The notes beneath the pieces are model-generated. The model ran no database searches. It saw nothing but the letters and a program-made list of their open reading frames with translations, and was not told the origin of the DNA. DNA of 64,000 bases from contig JACEVL010000964.1 of the NCBI GenBank assembly GCA_020284085.1, positions 62,001 to 126,000 of the forward strand, in the 5' to 3' direction. This document shows positions 34,926-46,905 of this stretch, piece after piece. Position numbers and translations under genes: made by a program. Position 1 is the first letter of the stretch. Each line of letters opens with the position of its first letter. Source of the DNA: Aporrectodea caliginosa. Taxonomy: Eukaryota; Annelida; Clitellata; Crassiclitellata; Lumbricidae.

Positions 34926-35738
34926 TTATACAGAGATTCGGCGTTCGCTGTAGCCTAAATGCAATTAACCTTCTTCTCAGCCTCCGACATTTCGCATTTA
35001 ACATCTAACCTTTGCGAAGCTGTCAGGATAGTCGTGTGTCATTTCGATACAGCAGACGTACGTGTCTAATCTTTCACCACACTACAATATGTATTTCCAT
35101 CTCTCCTGCAAATGAGGCCTTTTCCATCTGCGCCATCTCCGACCGATTAAGTTTATTTATGCACGTGTCAACGCGAGAATTACTTGCTGAATAAATAACT
35201 TGACATTCTGGAACCGCAGACAATGGGCTGGAATTTTCTTCCAGTATCTTTCCACTCCATCACACTTCCAGTCACGAAGCAGCTTCACGAATTCTGTGAC
35301 CGGCGACAGCTACAGCCCAAAGGACAATCGGACCCAGGGGACCTCCCGGAGACCGTGTCCCCCACTAAACAGCTTGCCATTTCGGCTAATGCGCTGACGT
35401 GTAAAGAACACGAGCGACCGGTGAATATTGTATAGCACTGTCTTTGGTAGGTCAGCGAATCAAGTAACGAGTCTGTGCAACGGAAACCACCATTATACAG
35501 ATGTCCAGTGATGCATTCCAGATGATATACATAAATTAATTTTCAAACCCATGGTCCGTTTATTACGCACTACGAGGAGCTACGAAAATTCTGGGAAGTG
35601 ATCTGTCGAAAGGGGAAATGAAAACAATTTGATTGCAGTACTTGCTGTCGTTTGCAAACAACTGTCTAACATAGACAGTTTACATCGTATCGATAAAATT
35701 AGGCTGATATATATAAAAATAGATAGGTAGGCAGATAG
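34926..35738. other. No gene recognised
   Basis: Several short plus-strand frames without conserved motifs. Confidence 0.3.
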
Positions 35739-36029
35739 TTAGCTATGGCTAGATAGCTTGCTAGCTTGATGGATGGATGGATGGACATATATAGACAGAT
35801 AGGAAGGCAAACAGCACAGATAGATATATAGACAGACAAATAGAGATATAGAAGGAGAAGATAGATGGAAACCGAGAGGAATGGGATGCATGTTCTCTGG
35901 AGTCACGTATGCATCGATTGAGCCAAGTTCAGACGACAGACGACAGATTGCAGGAGTTCCTGCAGTTGCGAATAGGACCGAGCATAGCACCAGGACACAC
36001 ATACAAACGCACATAACACCAGGAAGCAT
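35739..36029 (-). CDS. Candidate secreted-protein first exon
   Basis: From the ATG at 36029 the frame begins MLPGVMCVCMCVLVLCSVLF and ATAGTPAICRLSSELGSIDA, a plausible signal peptide with cleavage near residue 24. The mature part YVTPENMHPIPLG is not low-complexity, but the frame then runs into a Cys/Leu/Tyr-rich microsatellite (GATA/GGAT repeats in the DNA). A real exon would have to end before about 35880. No clear donor or downstream exon was found, and I do not recognise the family. Confidence 0.2.
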   Translation of the reverse strand: MLPGVMCVCMCVLVLCSVLFATAGTPAICRLSSELGSIDAYVTPENMHPIPLGFHLSSPSISLFVCLYIYLCCLPSYLSIYVHPSIHQASKLSSHS

Positions 36030-37199
36030 ATTTACATCTCATTTCAGTTGATCCTAAGTCTCGGTCACGTTTGTGAGCAGCGTGTATAGAATAGAAATCC
36101 TTAAATTTCGATTACACTTTCTCATCGTAAGCTACTGCTACAGAAACAGGTAGGTCATTCATTAGATACTCTAATAATTCGTTGCACAAATTCCCGCATG
36201 TTGCCCTAATTATACCTGTAAGCTTTAAAAAGTTTGTTTTCAAAACGATAGTTCTATTTCGTTATGCAAGTTGAAAATATGATATTGCATCGGTTTTAAA
36301 TGATACAGGTGTATCTGACTTAGAACTTTTGCAGATAATAGGTAATTAATACAATTTTGTTATTGCTATAACTTTGTAGGCAACTATACATTTTCGAACG
36401 CAGTGCTCAACGTTAAGAAGGAAATCTGCGAAAGAGATTTTCAAAGATTTCGAAATGTAATTTATTTAGTAAAATGTGTTGCAGTATATTTGAGATATTG
36501 ATAACCCTGTTTAACTCAAAACCTTCTTTACCTCGGTCTCTTCACTCCCTGGTAGATCCACTCTCCGCTCAGTCGCCAGAGGCATTCTCATTGTTCCCCA
36601 CATGCACGGGGCTACTGCTCAATCTAGATAATTTGCTCATGTTGGCCCCTCTAGTTGGAACCGTCTTCCGGTGCCATAGAGACTTGAGCTCCTCAGTCTT
36701 TCTGTTCCTCTGTTTCAGTAACGCCTGAAATCCATTTTATTCGTTAGTGATAGTGTCTGGAACCTCTGGCGTGTACGGGCGCTGCTGTAGAGACATATCC
36801 GATGCGCAATATCTGATAGAAGAAAGATTGGTAGACTCAAAGGGAGGATTCGAACCATTTGCGTTATATCTGAAGGATCTCAGGAGAGCGTAACTAGATC
36901 GGGTTTCGAACTCAAGCGAGTGCTTCGGCAGAGCAGCCCTTCAACAGGTTCTTCAGTTAACTTACCAGCAGCTAACTCTGAGGGCGCTATCGATACCAGA
37001 CCGAGTTCCATGTCCGCTGCTTCAACTGATGGCATAGCGGGGTGCCTATAGGAATTTCTAGGTTCAACATCCCTCTGGCAAGTATTTATTCATCCGTGTC
37101 CAATTTTCAGGCCCCATATAAACCACTAGGTTACCGGGTATCTGATTGATCTAACTGGTGCTCGTGGCGCTTAATAAATTTCAGCACTGATTCGACTAT
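36030..37199. other. No gene recognised
   Basis: Weak coding-like fragments (36474-36728) without recognisable motifs, possibly old LINE debris. Confidence 0.25.
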
Positions 37200-37299
37200 T
37201 TCAGAAATGGATAAATCTTCTGCGGCGGAAGATACCGCCGCAATATAAACGAAAATTTTACTTCTGCGGCGGTAACCTTTTGCGCATGCGCTGTGCATG

Positions 37300-38190
37300 C
37301 GACTTGAAAACTCTTAAAATGGCTGAATTGTCGATAGGACAAACCTTTCCCAGAAGATTGTTGGCCTCATTATTCCCAGACTTTACCTTTTCCTCCAGCG
37401 TTCGTGACCTGGGTGTCACACTTGATAGCGCTTTGACATTTACTGGCCACCTATCTCTCCTGACCCGCTCTTGTTACTACCAACTGAGGCGACTTAGAGC
37501 CATTAGAAGATCGGTGTCCTCCAAAGTGTTTACAACCATGGTTCATGGGCGCCCTGTCGTTTGCGCAAACGACGGCGCGCAAACGTCTAGCGCGCAAATG
37601 GCTGGACACCATGGTTCATGCCTTTGTCTCCTCACGCATTGATTATTGTAACTCTGTACTAATTGGGCTTCCTAAGGTTCGCCTGTCCTCTGTGCAATCT
37701 GTCTTAAACGCTGCAGCCAGACTTATTGCACGTCTTCCTCAGTACTCTCACATCTCCACATACATGACTAATGATCTTCACTGGCTCCCTCTCTCCGCTA
37801 GAATCAAGTACAAGATCCTGCTCCTAGTTACTAAGTCCCAGCAGGGCTTGGCTTAGCCTATAGGTACCTTTGTGACTTAATGTGTAAGCCACTATCTGCA
37901 CGTTCTTCTCGCCCTCTTCGTTCTGCTGACCGGCTTGATCTTTTCGTACCTCGGTCACGAACCTCGTTGACCCAGCATCGGGCTTTCGCTGTAGTGGGTC
38001 CATCAATATGGAATGACATTCCCCTGCAATTCGTAGCAGGATTCTGGAGGGGATCTCACTGGCATCTCTTCGCTGCTTAAAGACCTTTCTCTTTTCTCGG
38101 GCCTGTCACGCTGAGAGCGCTTCTGAATAGCTCTGCTGTGAGAAGCGCTTTACAAATGTTCAGATTAGATTAGATTAGATTAGATTAGAT
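37300..38190 (+). mobile_element. L2-type LINE 3' part
   Basis: Frames give SSVRDLGVTLDSALTFTGHL, SCYYQLRRLRAIRRSVSS, SSRIDYCNSVLIGLPKV, LNAAARLIARLPQYSHIS and later SADRLDLFVPRSRT and FAVVGPSIWNDIPL, the C-terminal reverse transcriptase region of L2 LINEs. It ends GAGCGCTTCTGAATAGCTCTG...AGAAGCGCTTTACAAATG with a (GATTA)n tail. A 13-bp duplication ACCATGGTTCATG brackets an inserted palindromic filler at 37550-37607. Confidence 0.85.
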
Positions 38191-38224
38191 TTATCCTTGT
38201 TCAAAATGCGTTACTTCCTATAAA

Positions 38225-38315
38225 TTGGCGTCGTCAGGGTCGGTTAGGGTCAGGTTAGGCGTCGTGAGTGTCGGTTAGGGTCAGGGTTAGGGTTAGAGTC
38301 GTTTTTAGATAAAAG
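38225..38315. repeat. Telomere-like TTAGGG-containing repeat, copy 1
   Basis: CGTCGTGAGTGTCGGTTAGGG followed by TCAGGGTTAGGGTTAG. The same phrase is at 57928-57980, so it belongs to a dispersed repeat rather than a chromosome end. Confidence 0.7.
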
Positions 38316-38399
38316 GTTAAAAGATTTCCGCCACAGAAGTAAGTTTTCGCGGGTTGCGTGGCGGAATTTCCGCCGCAGAAGCACCACGCTTCAGAAATA

Positions 38400-39711
38400 C
38401 TCCGATCCTTTAACACAGTGTCAGCCATTTGTAATGTTTACTTATTTATGAGTAATGAATTTTCATCAATTATTGTCACATTTACACACGCAATTTTTGG
38501 CTAACAGAATCTCAGTTATCATCGCCTCTGACATCTAGCGAACGTTCTTTATTTTATTAATTATTATCAACTGCGTAGAAATTAAACTACAAATTAAACA
38601 ATAAACATCACTGAATATCAAAATGAACTTCTGATTTCACGTAGCGAAATCATAGGTTGGTTAATAAATTTACCCGTCGCTTTTTTTGATATTCCATCGT
38701 GGTAATGCGGGAACCTTAATAATTGATCAAGATCACAAATCTGACCTTTCAAAAACACGATAGTATGACACAAATCACTGATCAATTTATCCGAAGATCG
38801 AAGCACTATGACACAACGCGTTCGGTTCGAACTCGGAACGGACGAGTTTCGAGTCGTTCTTCTATCCGCTAAACATCAATCACGCTAATGCCAAAATGCA
38901 TGCGCAGGAACTGCCAGGAAGGCGTCTTATAAAAAAAATTATTACAGCCGTAAACAAAGGTTCTACTCTGTGCACTCTTTCCCGCGGTCCATCTTTGTCG
39001 ACCGAGCTTATACAGCTAATATTGGCGGCAAAATTTACGCGCCTCTTTTTCAGCCAATGGGAACCCAACGCGCGCAGTCAACCGGAACGTCGTCAACCCT
39101 GGATTATCGATAACATAGAGCGCGGCTAATTGATGCAGCCAGCCATGGCTTTTCCAAACCAAACACTTCAAAGCGAAATGCAGCTGTGACGTAGTAAGCC
39201 ACTGACTTGGATTGGGAGCGTCTCAATCGTTGAGTGGCGCATTATAAATATTCGCTTACAATTAAAATAACATATCAATATTTTTTAGACTTTGATTAAC
39301 ATACATGTATATATGTCGGACTGTGAAATGCACTTGGATGTTTTCAGCTTTCTTAAGAGTCTGTCATAGTTGCACGCCGGAGTAAATCCCGAAAACGCTG
39401 AGGTATGAAAACTGAAATAGGTAGCCTATTAATTTTTATTGCAATATGACGACGTTTAACATCAGAGAACAAAGCAGGTTCATTATTTAGCTCGACTTAA
39501 TTTTCCAAAAAAATATTCTTAAAATTTAAAAGAAAATTTCATATGTAGGCCATTGCATCTACAAAGTGTTCATAATTATTGATTTAAAGAGAAATTATCA
39601 TTAATTTTTCTGCTTCGTGGAAAATAAAGTAGTTTCACTTTAAGCTTTTTAATTTTTAAAACGCCACTGTTTTTATACAGAACATCAGCTGTGCCACTAA
39701 AATACAAAGCT
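38400..39711. other. No gene recognised
   Basis: A GC-richer patch at 38960-39120 has CAGCCAATGGGAAC (CCAAT-type) and several CpG-rich words such as CGCGCGCAG. It could be a promoter but no gene follows. 39205-39260 carries a hairpin tail (GGGAGCG...GTGGCGCATTATAAAT). Confidence 0.25.
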
Positions 39712-39905
39712 TCGTTATCGTAATCGTAAATTCCAAATTCTAAAACGAAGTTCAAAAGCTAAGCGCAGGGCACCAGCTTATTCACGAGCGATGCGTCGTG
39801 GCAGAGGAGTTGTCCATAAATGTTCAGTGGAGAACCGAGTTCGGTTACCAGAGAGATCAGAGGCCGGAGGCTGAGGAGCTGCTAAGGCGTTTCGTTGAGG
39901 ATGCG
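39712..39905 (-). mobile_element. SINE-like family T copy, longest
   Basis: TTATCGTAATCGTAAATTCC (tail side), AAGCTAAGCGCAGGGCACCA, TTCACGAGCGATGCGTCGTG, then GGTTACCAGAGAGATCAGAG and GCTGCTAAGGCGTTTCGTTG. Matches 14881-15058 along the whole length. Confidence 0.75.
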
Positions 39906-40532
39906 AAGCTTTGAAAGCGGAGAATCTGATGTATTAGAGTAGGATTCTTGAAGAGGTGGGACTTTAAATTCGAGTGGAAAGCCTGTGATGTGATAAGTAG
40001 AGGAGTCTGAGGCCGAGCTTAATCAATCTGGATGCGGGAATTGTGAATTTGCGGAATGCAGGGAAGAATTTGTGGAATTCAGGAGATAATTTACGTCTTC
40101 ACTGAGAGGTTTCATGAAGCTTTACGAAGACTGGAATTCGCTTGATGCCATTTGGCGATGCAAAGTGTTCGACCGCTGAATCCGGTTTATGTCTCTAATG
40201 TAATTAGGAGCAACGACGGTGAAACAGTAAGCCCCTTATCAGGTTAAGATAAAGCATTTTGATCGACTGGAATGATGTCGGGGAACGTTCACTGACTTCA
40301 GTAGTCTCCATGATCAGAAAGGGAAGCAGCTAATACAGAAGCCACAGAAGTCTGATTCCGGTCTCAGCGGATATAAAGAGCATGTAAACAGACTTTGAGG
40401 TCCGCAACGTTTAATTTCTGTCAGTCTTTTCTTTAGCAGAGAATATATCACATATAATGCAGATAGTCTTCTCTCTCTATTGATAAATGCGATTGAAGAC
40501 TACCTGCATTATATATGTATATATATATATAT
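39906..40532. other. No gene; one inverted repeat
   Basis: TATAATGCAGATAGTCTTC at about 40455 pairs with GAAGACTACCTGCATTATA near 40495, a hairpin of about 20-bp arms just before the TIR element. Confidence 0.4.
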
Positions 40533-41569
40533 TAGGGTGGTCGCATCTCTAATGGAAAATTTTCAACTTCAGTTGTTTACTTTTAGCCCAAAAATTAACA
40601 GGATCGAACAATATCTAGGACTGGCACAACGTCTTTGAAATTTTGATTTTAACAAATAATTTTCGTCATTTCGAGAAAATGTATTTGATTCGCATTTTTG
40701 GACCTATGTTAGTTTTAAACAGAAAGGCTGGATGATTTTACTTAGGTACAACTGAAAAATAATTTCTACAATGTTTATGTTCTCGTTGATTGTTTATTAT
40801 TTATTTTTATTGGCATTTTAGTGGTATTTGACCCGTGAGTTCCTGAAACCGATAACCACAAATCTATTGATTCTATTCGAACAAGCATACACAAAAGGGT
40901 GCAGTGGAAAAAAATCGAAAATTATAAATTCGAAAAGTAATAGCAACCAAAAGTTGCCTAATGGCATGGATCAAAAACTGTTCAAAATTAAAAAAAATAT
41001 TAATGTCTTCCGCCCCCACCAGAGGGCCAAAGTTACGAGACAAAGCGTTTTTCTAGAAAATTGTAGGTTTTCTTGTAAAATATTCTAATTAAAAACTAAT
41101 TAACTGCCATTCAATACACCGCTAGAAAGAGCTCTTAAAACTGAATAAAATTATGTGTTAATTTTCAGAATAGCCCCATATTTGTAGAAGTTATTAACTT
41201 TTTACCATTTCCTCTATAATAATAATAATAATTCTAATAAATAATTGTAATCACTAATCAGTGTAATCACTAGTAACCAGGCATGCAATAAATGTCATTG
41301 TGTTATCATCTGGACCTACTACAGGCATGCAGTTGAATTTATTCCTGGTTTAAATGTTCACTTTTCATGGTAGATTACAACTATTAGGCCTATGCTTACT
41401 GTTCGAGTGTTCTTATATTTGATAAGGGGTAAAACTTTGCTGGTGTTGTGCCAGTCCTAAATATTAAAATTTTTCACACAACTTTTTGTGCGATGTTTCT
41501 GGAAGGATTGAACCAAATGGAACCTTGGCGAACAGTAGTTTCAAACTTTTATTTTTAAGAACCACCCTA
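40533..41569. mobile_element. TIR element (TAGGGTGGT ends) in an (AT)n run
   Basis: Left TAGGGTGGTCGCATCTC...CTAGGACTGGCACAAC; right in reverse complement TAGGGTGGTTCTTAAAA...TTAGGACTGGCACAAC. The 1-kb body has no recognisable protein. Related in its end sequence to the element at 28064 and likewise placed in a simple repeat. Confidence 0.75.
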
Positions 41570-41577
41570 ATATATAT

Positions 41578-41685
41578 GATATATTTGTCTGCTATCAGTA
41601 TATTTATATTGGAATATATTTCGCAAACATGTAATATGTTTGCGAAACTATAGGCCCCGATATACTTAAAGCAGACAAATATATC
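41578..41685. repeat. Nested palindrome
   Basis: GATATATTTGTCTGCT and AGCAGACAAATATATC form the outer arms. TTTCGCAAACAT and ATGTTTGCGAAA form an inner hairpin. Probably a tiny MITE. Confidence 0.7.
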
Positions 41686-41699
41686 ATACATATAATGCA

Positions 41700-42121
41700 T
41701 ATATAATATAGGCTAATATTAGGCTATATTACGCGGACGGTATACGTTCTTAGTAAACTTAATGTCTGCTGAAGCATATACTAGTGTAGCGAAAAAATCA
41801 CTTGATGTATGCACACGGTTGTCGGTCTCTAATCTTGACATTCTGACGGTGGCAGAATGCTTTCTAGTTACCGTGAAACGCTACGTTAATGTCTACCTTT
41901 CTTTAATCCAAAGTGATTACTCTTTATCAACAGAAAGATGTTAATCTGTCGTCTACTGTATCAACAATCTCTGATATTTCCAGACATTACCCGTAAGAGC
42001 GTTTGCATAGTAGTAATATGTCTGACCACGAATCCGAGGTCGGGTTTCGAATCCAGGAAGTGACGCTTGACTTTTCATATCGCTCTCTAGAGGACTCAAC
42101 TGTTAAAGATACATGAGAGCT
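41700..42121. other. No gene recognised
   Basis: A 60-residue frame at 41762-41944 has no recognisable motif. Confidence 0.3.
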
Positions 42122-42245
42122 TCAGTCGATGAGATCGTAGTCGTAAACTTAGAATTCCTGTTTAGCTACTTACTTAAAGGCTAAGCGCGGGGCACCTGTT
42201 CATTCACGAGCGCTGTGTCGTGTCAGATGGGTTGTCTGAAGATGC
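42122..42245 (-). mobile_element. SINE-like family T copy
   Basis: GATCGTAGTCGTAAAC, then AGGCTAAGCGCGGGGCACCT and CATTCACGAGCGCTGTGTCG. Diverged. Confidence 0.65.
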
Positions 42246-42419
42246 TGTGAGACGGGGCAGGAAAGAGCTGGCCATCTGATGCAATGAAACTACATTATGC
42301 ATGAATCTAGACTCATGAACTGCTTTTGTCTCGACTTTCACGTAACACAATGAGAAACGGTCGTAGGTGGATTCGTCGGAAAAACACGAGCACAACATTC
42401 AGGAGAGAGGAAGAAAATT

Positions 42420-42642
42420 GCGAAGCAGAAGAAGAGGAAGGAGAAGAAGATGAAGGAGAATAAGAAGCAGAAGAAGAAGGAGCAGGAGCAGGAGCAGGAG
42501 CAGGAGAAGAAGATAGAAAAGGAGAAGAAGGAGGAGTAGCAGAAGCAGAAGATGAAGCAGAAGAAGAAAAGGAAGGTGATGATGACGAAGAAAAGGAAAA
42601 AGAAGTAGAAGAAGAAGAAGAAGAAGAAAAAGAAGAAGAAGA

Positions 42643-42740
<98 letters not shown>

Positions 42741-42755
42741 GAAGAAGAAGAAGAA

Positions 42756-42802
<47 letters not shown>

Positions 42803-42845
42803 AGAAGAGGAGGAAGAGGAAGAGGAAAAGGAAGAGGATCAGTAC
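42420..42845. repeat. Purine-rich (GAA)n/(GAT)n block
   Basis: AGAAGAAG/AGGAGCAGGAG runs to 42640, then about 31 GAT triplets (42643-42737), then GAA/GAG triplets. A strongly strand-asymmetric purine tract. Confidence 0.95.
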
Positions 42846-42969
42846 TTTAAGCTAGCCTGAGAGGCAGCCATTGGTTTATAAACTTTATTATCAAAACTGT
42901 ACCATTATGTCTGACGTTTATTTTCATGCACATTACTCAATATAATTATTGCAATTTATCACTTTCAGC

Positions 42970-43110
42970 CAAGTACGACGAGGCTATTAAGTTAAAGCTC
43001 GACACTATAGCTGAGTTCGCTAGATGGAGCAGAAATCTAAAAATAAATTTCTATTCTGGCGGGGTTTGGACCCTTTGTTGACTGTCCAGGACGCTAACTA
43101 CTGCATTATG
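42970..43110. mobile_element. Dispersed repeat D fragment
   Basis: CACTATAGCTGAGTT...GGAGCAGAAATCTAAA...GGCGGGGTTTGGACC matches 49190-49280. Confidence 0.55.
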
Positions 43111-43544
43111 GCGTCATGCGAAAGAAAACAAACAGTAAATTACAATGTCATACACGGAATATAAATAAAAACATACGAAGAATAAGGGACGCAACATCAG
43201 ATGTCACTTAAAGTAACTAAAATATTACGTAGCATAAACTTCTGCAAATAATTATCTGCTAGGCCTACGTAACGTAGGCAATGTTCCCTCTAAGCTGCGC
43301 TACGTATACACATTTTATACGCTCCCTGTGAATGAGTTTTCCGTGACTTTCTGCCGAGTAGCCTAATGCAGGGTTGTTAAAAAGAAGCTATTCTTATAAT
43401 CCTAGCACATCCGACGATTTCGTGACAGACTTTGCGTGTTGGCAACGGGTGTGCAACATTGACGTATTTCGACAATCGGCCACCATTGTGTCGCCTTTGC
43501 AGTTTAGCTTGTCATGTAAATATATAACTCATAACTCATAGATG

Positions 43545-43605
43545 TCTCTCAAAATCGTGAACTCCGAATATTAAAGCGTTACTTCAAAGATAAGTGCAGA
43601 GCTAA
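43545..43605 (-). mobile_element. SINE-like family T fragment
   Basis: ATCGTGAACTCCGAATATTAAAG and AAGATAAGTGCAGAGCT; only the tail-proximal part. Confidence 0.4.
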
Positions 43606-43611
43606 TATATA

Positions 43612-43735
43612 TATGATATAACCTAAAAATTTCAGGGTTTATACACATTCCCTGATAATACACATTCACATCATATAACCTAAAAATTTCAGGGTAGATA
43701 CACATTCCCTGATAATACACATTCACTGTACCAAA
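43612..43735. repeat. About 55-60-bp tandem duplication
   Basis: TAACCTAAAAATTTCAGGGT and ACACATTCCCTGATAATACA occur twice in tandem. Confidence 0.9.
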
Positions 43736-43749
43736 TATATATATCTTTG

Positions 43750-43789
43750 TGTCTGTCTGTCTCTGTCTGTCTGTCTGTCTCTCTTTCTC

Positions 43790-43826
<37 letters not shown>

Positions 43827-43833
43827 ATGTCTA

Positions 43834-43865
<32 letters not shown>

Positions 43866-43866
43866 G
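43750..43866. repeat. (GTCT)n/(CT)n microsatellite
   Basis: Pyrimidine-rich tetramer array. Confidence 0.95.
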
Positions 43867-44193
43867 TCTCCCGGCTACAGATCTCTTTCCTTTGTTCTTC
43901 ACAGTTTCTTTAGGCAACCCCCTGACTTGACGCTAAGCTGGCAAATAAGCATAATCTTCTAAGCTGCATTGCGACAATTTAGAGGTTATGATCACCGTTA
44001 CGATTACGATAAAAATTGCGTGTCTTGGGGAAATCGAGAATGGAATTGTAGCTGGGCAAAGTTCAGCTGGAAGTATTATGATGAATGAGAGAATGTCATT
44101 GAAATATTGATCGATGTCATCAGTCATGGAAGGAAGTCATAGATGAATCCATCATTTGATCTTATTTTCGCATGGTTGCTATAGGTGACGGAG

Positions 44194-44361
44194 ATGTCTC
44201 GCTCAGCAACCGTAAGCGTTCTTGTTCTGACATTGCTCGTGTTTGTCGCCTGTGAAGTCTCCATGGCAACACCCTGGCGACCATCATCACATGAAACGTC
44301 GGACGGTCGAGACGAAACTGGTCTGAGTGTCCTGAAGAGAATAAAGCAACCGAACAAACAG
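44194..44361 (+). CDS. Candidate secreted peptide precursor, exon 1
   Basis: From the ATG at 44194 the frame encodes 56 residues: MSRSATVSVLVLTLLVFVAC and EVSMA form a convincing signal peptide with cleavage after Ala25. It is followed by TPWRPSSHETSDGRDETGLS and VLKRIKQPNKQ. A Lys-Arg pair at about 47-48 is a possible prohormone cleavage site. The exon ends at AAACAG|GTACAT in phase 0, and a (GA)n array starts 10 bp later. A splice-acceptor-like TGCTATAG lies just upstream of the start. No following exon was identified, so family and function are unknown; a neuropeptide or other secreted factor is inference. Confidence 0.4.
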
Positions 44362-44369
44362 GTACATGC

Positions 44370-44377
<8 letters not shown>

Positions 44378-44434
<57 letters not shown>
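44378..44434. repeat. (GA)n microsatellite
   Basis: Immediately 3' of the candidate donor site. Confidence 0.95.
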
Positions 44435-44439
<5 letters not shown>

Positions 44440-44524
44440 TCTAAGCATTAAGCAACATCATGTGAATCTAAGACAGCAGCTGTGCTTTGTAGCGGTCTGA
44501 TATTCATAGCAGGCGATATCATTA

Positions 44525-44526
44525 TA

Positions 44527-44559
<33 letters not shown>

Positions 44560-44655
44560 CATCATCATCATCATCATCGTCGTCGTCGTCGTCGTCGTCA
44601 TCATCATCATCATTGTCTTCATCATCATCACTATTATTAATTATTATTATTATAG
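44525..44655. repeat. (ATT)n-(ATC)n-(GTC)n-(ATC)n array
   Basis: Triplet type changes stepwise along the array: ATT, then ATC, then GTC, then ATC, then ATT again. Confidence 0.95.
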
Positions 44656-44699
44656 TGAATATGGTATCGTCATTGTTTCTGATCTCGTTACTGATGTAA

Positions 44700-45050
44700 T
44701 CTGACCGTCTCTAATTTAAAGTAATCTAATCTAATATAAGCTAAGCTGAGCTAATCTAGGCTAAGCTAATCTATTCTGAGCTAAACTAATCTATTATTAT
44801 GTAATCTCAGTTAAGCTGGGCTAATCTAATAAAATCTAAGATGGGCTAATCTAATCCTATCCGATGTAGTCTAATCTAATCTATTAAAATCCGATCTGAT
44901 CCAATCTAATATTTTGTAATCAAAGCGATTCAAGGCTAGGCTAAGCTAGTTCAGTCTATTCTATTGTTATCTAGTGTAATCCCATTCAATCTAATCTAAG
45001 AATATCTAAGCTAAATCAAAGTCAGTCTAGTTTAATCTAATCTAATGACG
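44700..45050. repeat. Degenerate (CTAAT)n satellite
   Basis: Words CTAATCTAAT, CTAAGCTAAG, CTGAGCTAAT repeat with many substitutions and AT/AG changes. Confidence 0.85.
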
Positions 45051-46744
45051 TCTTTAGTGATGTTGCCTTGCTGCACAAGACAACAGTTGATTGGCCTTCA
45101 ACCGACCTCATAAGTTGCCTTCGTATTTCGAACATGGTGGAACCATGCATTTGGGTCTCCAACGGCGTGAACCATTCAAGAGCTAGCTTTACATATTGAC
45201 GTCAAAAAAGCGATGTTCTGTGCCATAAGATGTCGTTAAACTATTGGAATCCATCCTATTGAGTCTTGCTTGAGATTAGTCAAAGTCGACGTTAACAAGA
45301 AGCTGTCGTATAATAGCTGACTGGTTATGACATCCTTTATATAAAGTAGGCCTAGGTCAAGATAAGGAAGAACTAGATTAAGGAAACCTGACAGTTGCTT
45401 GAAACATTCGGGAACAAGTAACTGATGCATGATATTACCATCTATTAACAACCGTTTCCAAGAGAGCGAGCGAGAAAGAAAGAAAAGCAGACGAAAAAAC
45501 CTGTGAGAGAAAGAAAGAGAGTGAGAGAGAGAGACAGACATACACATAGAGTCATAGACTTAGGAAACAACATTATAGTACGATTTCATTGGATAGCTAG
45601 TGTGTTGACCAGAGAGATCTGGCAATAACCGGGAGGTGATAAAAACACGACACAATGACAAAGCTGGGTTCCCAATGAAACCGGTTAAGTATTGGCTAAG
45701 CGCAGAAAACACTTTGATTTTCCGCTGCCTTATTTTGCTGACTTATGCATATGATCAAAACTACTCTGGAATGCATCGATGACACTCCTTGACGTAGATC
45801 GTTGGAATGTTCTGGATTAAGCTGTGATGGAAGCCTAAATAGCCTACTGACGATGCTGCATCAATGCGAGTTTCTCTCCATCAGAGCCGTAGTCTTTATT
45901 CTGCGTGCGGAAACAGGCGTTCGTTGGTCTCCGTGTATCTCCGGTCACCTCGGGAATAATCTGGTTTCGTTTCCAGGGAGTCGTAAATGTGAATAAGCCA
46001 GAGCGAATAATTAGCTGTCACGCTTTATACACACACTTGATGGATTTGGTCAGCGATTAAATTAGAAATAGGCTAACTACATTGGATGTAGTACCAGTGA
46101 ATCTGCACGACTCAAACCCTTGAACACGTAATCTGCTAATTTCTTAATTGAACAACCAACGAAACATGTGCATCGTGCACATTTGGAAATATGTTAAGAT
46201 GGGTATGTTATCACACGATTTCAGGACAAGCCTTGCTCGTCACACCACGGATGGGATAAGTTTTATCAAGGTTTAATGCCTAAAAGCAGCATCTTAATTC
46301 AGCGATGAGAAAATACGATAAAAATACGAGTAACAGACTGCTGAACTCCTCAGCATCAATGCTTTAGTCTGGAACCCAACGATGCCTAGAAACGCAGATC
46401 ACATCCTACAACTATCTATCGTTTGCCCTTTCAGACTTTAGCGCCATAAGAAAACCGACATGGCGAGAGAAAGAAACGTTATCCCACCAGGTGCAATTGC
46501 CTGCGTAAGTTAGATGTGAGGGGCTTTGATTCCTGCGCAAGTTAGTTATGCCTCTCACGAGTTCGTTCCAATTGACCGGAGAGTAAGAAGTGAAAGCCTC
46601 TCGATGCTCCGATTGTCGAATGTGGCCATACCTTATTTACGGTGTATACAATATGTCTGTGTCTACTACAAAGGCCATGGCCTGTTTATGGTGAAACCAC
46701 CGCGGTATGTTACTTGGATCCAATCTCCTACTCTTTCATTTCTA
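45051..46744. other. No gene recognised
   Basis: Purine-rich stretch near 45470-45540; otherwise single-copy-looking DNA with no conserved coding signal on either strand. Confidence 0.3.
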
Positions 46745-46764
46745 CGAGAGACAGAGAGTGCGAA

Positions 46765-46801
<37 letters not shown>

Positions 46802-46905
46802 AAGACAGCCAGACAGACAGACAGAGACAGAGACAGAGACAGAGAGACAGAGAGACAAAGAGACATAGAGACAAAGAGAGTGAGAGAGAGATAGACAGAC
46901 ACAGA
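46745..46905. repeat. (GACA)n/(GA)n purine-rich microsatellite
   Basis: Open frames of 120-160 residues across it are repeat by-products (Arg/Glu/Asp/Thr only). Confidence 0.95.

Larger units (their letters stand above)
37209..38389. mobile_element. Foldback/MULE-like element hosting a LINE
   Basis: Arms CTTCTGCGGCGGAAGATACC...ACTTCTGCGGCGGTAA (left) and, reverse-complemented, CTTCTGCGGCGGAAATTCCG...ACTTCTGTGGCGGAAA (right). The 9-bp TTCAGAAAT lies outside both ends (37200-37208, 38390-38398). Long arms and a 9-bp duplication suit a MULE-type element. No transposase seen. Confidence 0.6.

Noticed and set aside
38896..39129. Possible CpG-rich promoter or exon
   Set aside because: A CCAAT-like word and CpG words are present, but no exon or transcript signal follows.
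43612..43735. CRISPR-like repeats
   Set aside because: Only two adjacent copies without unique spacers, in an animal genome.
44700..45050. Coding-like regularity
   Set aside because: The five-base period (CTAAT) excludes a codon pattern; it is a degenerate satellite.
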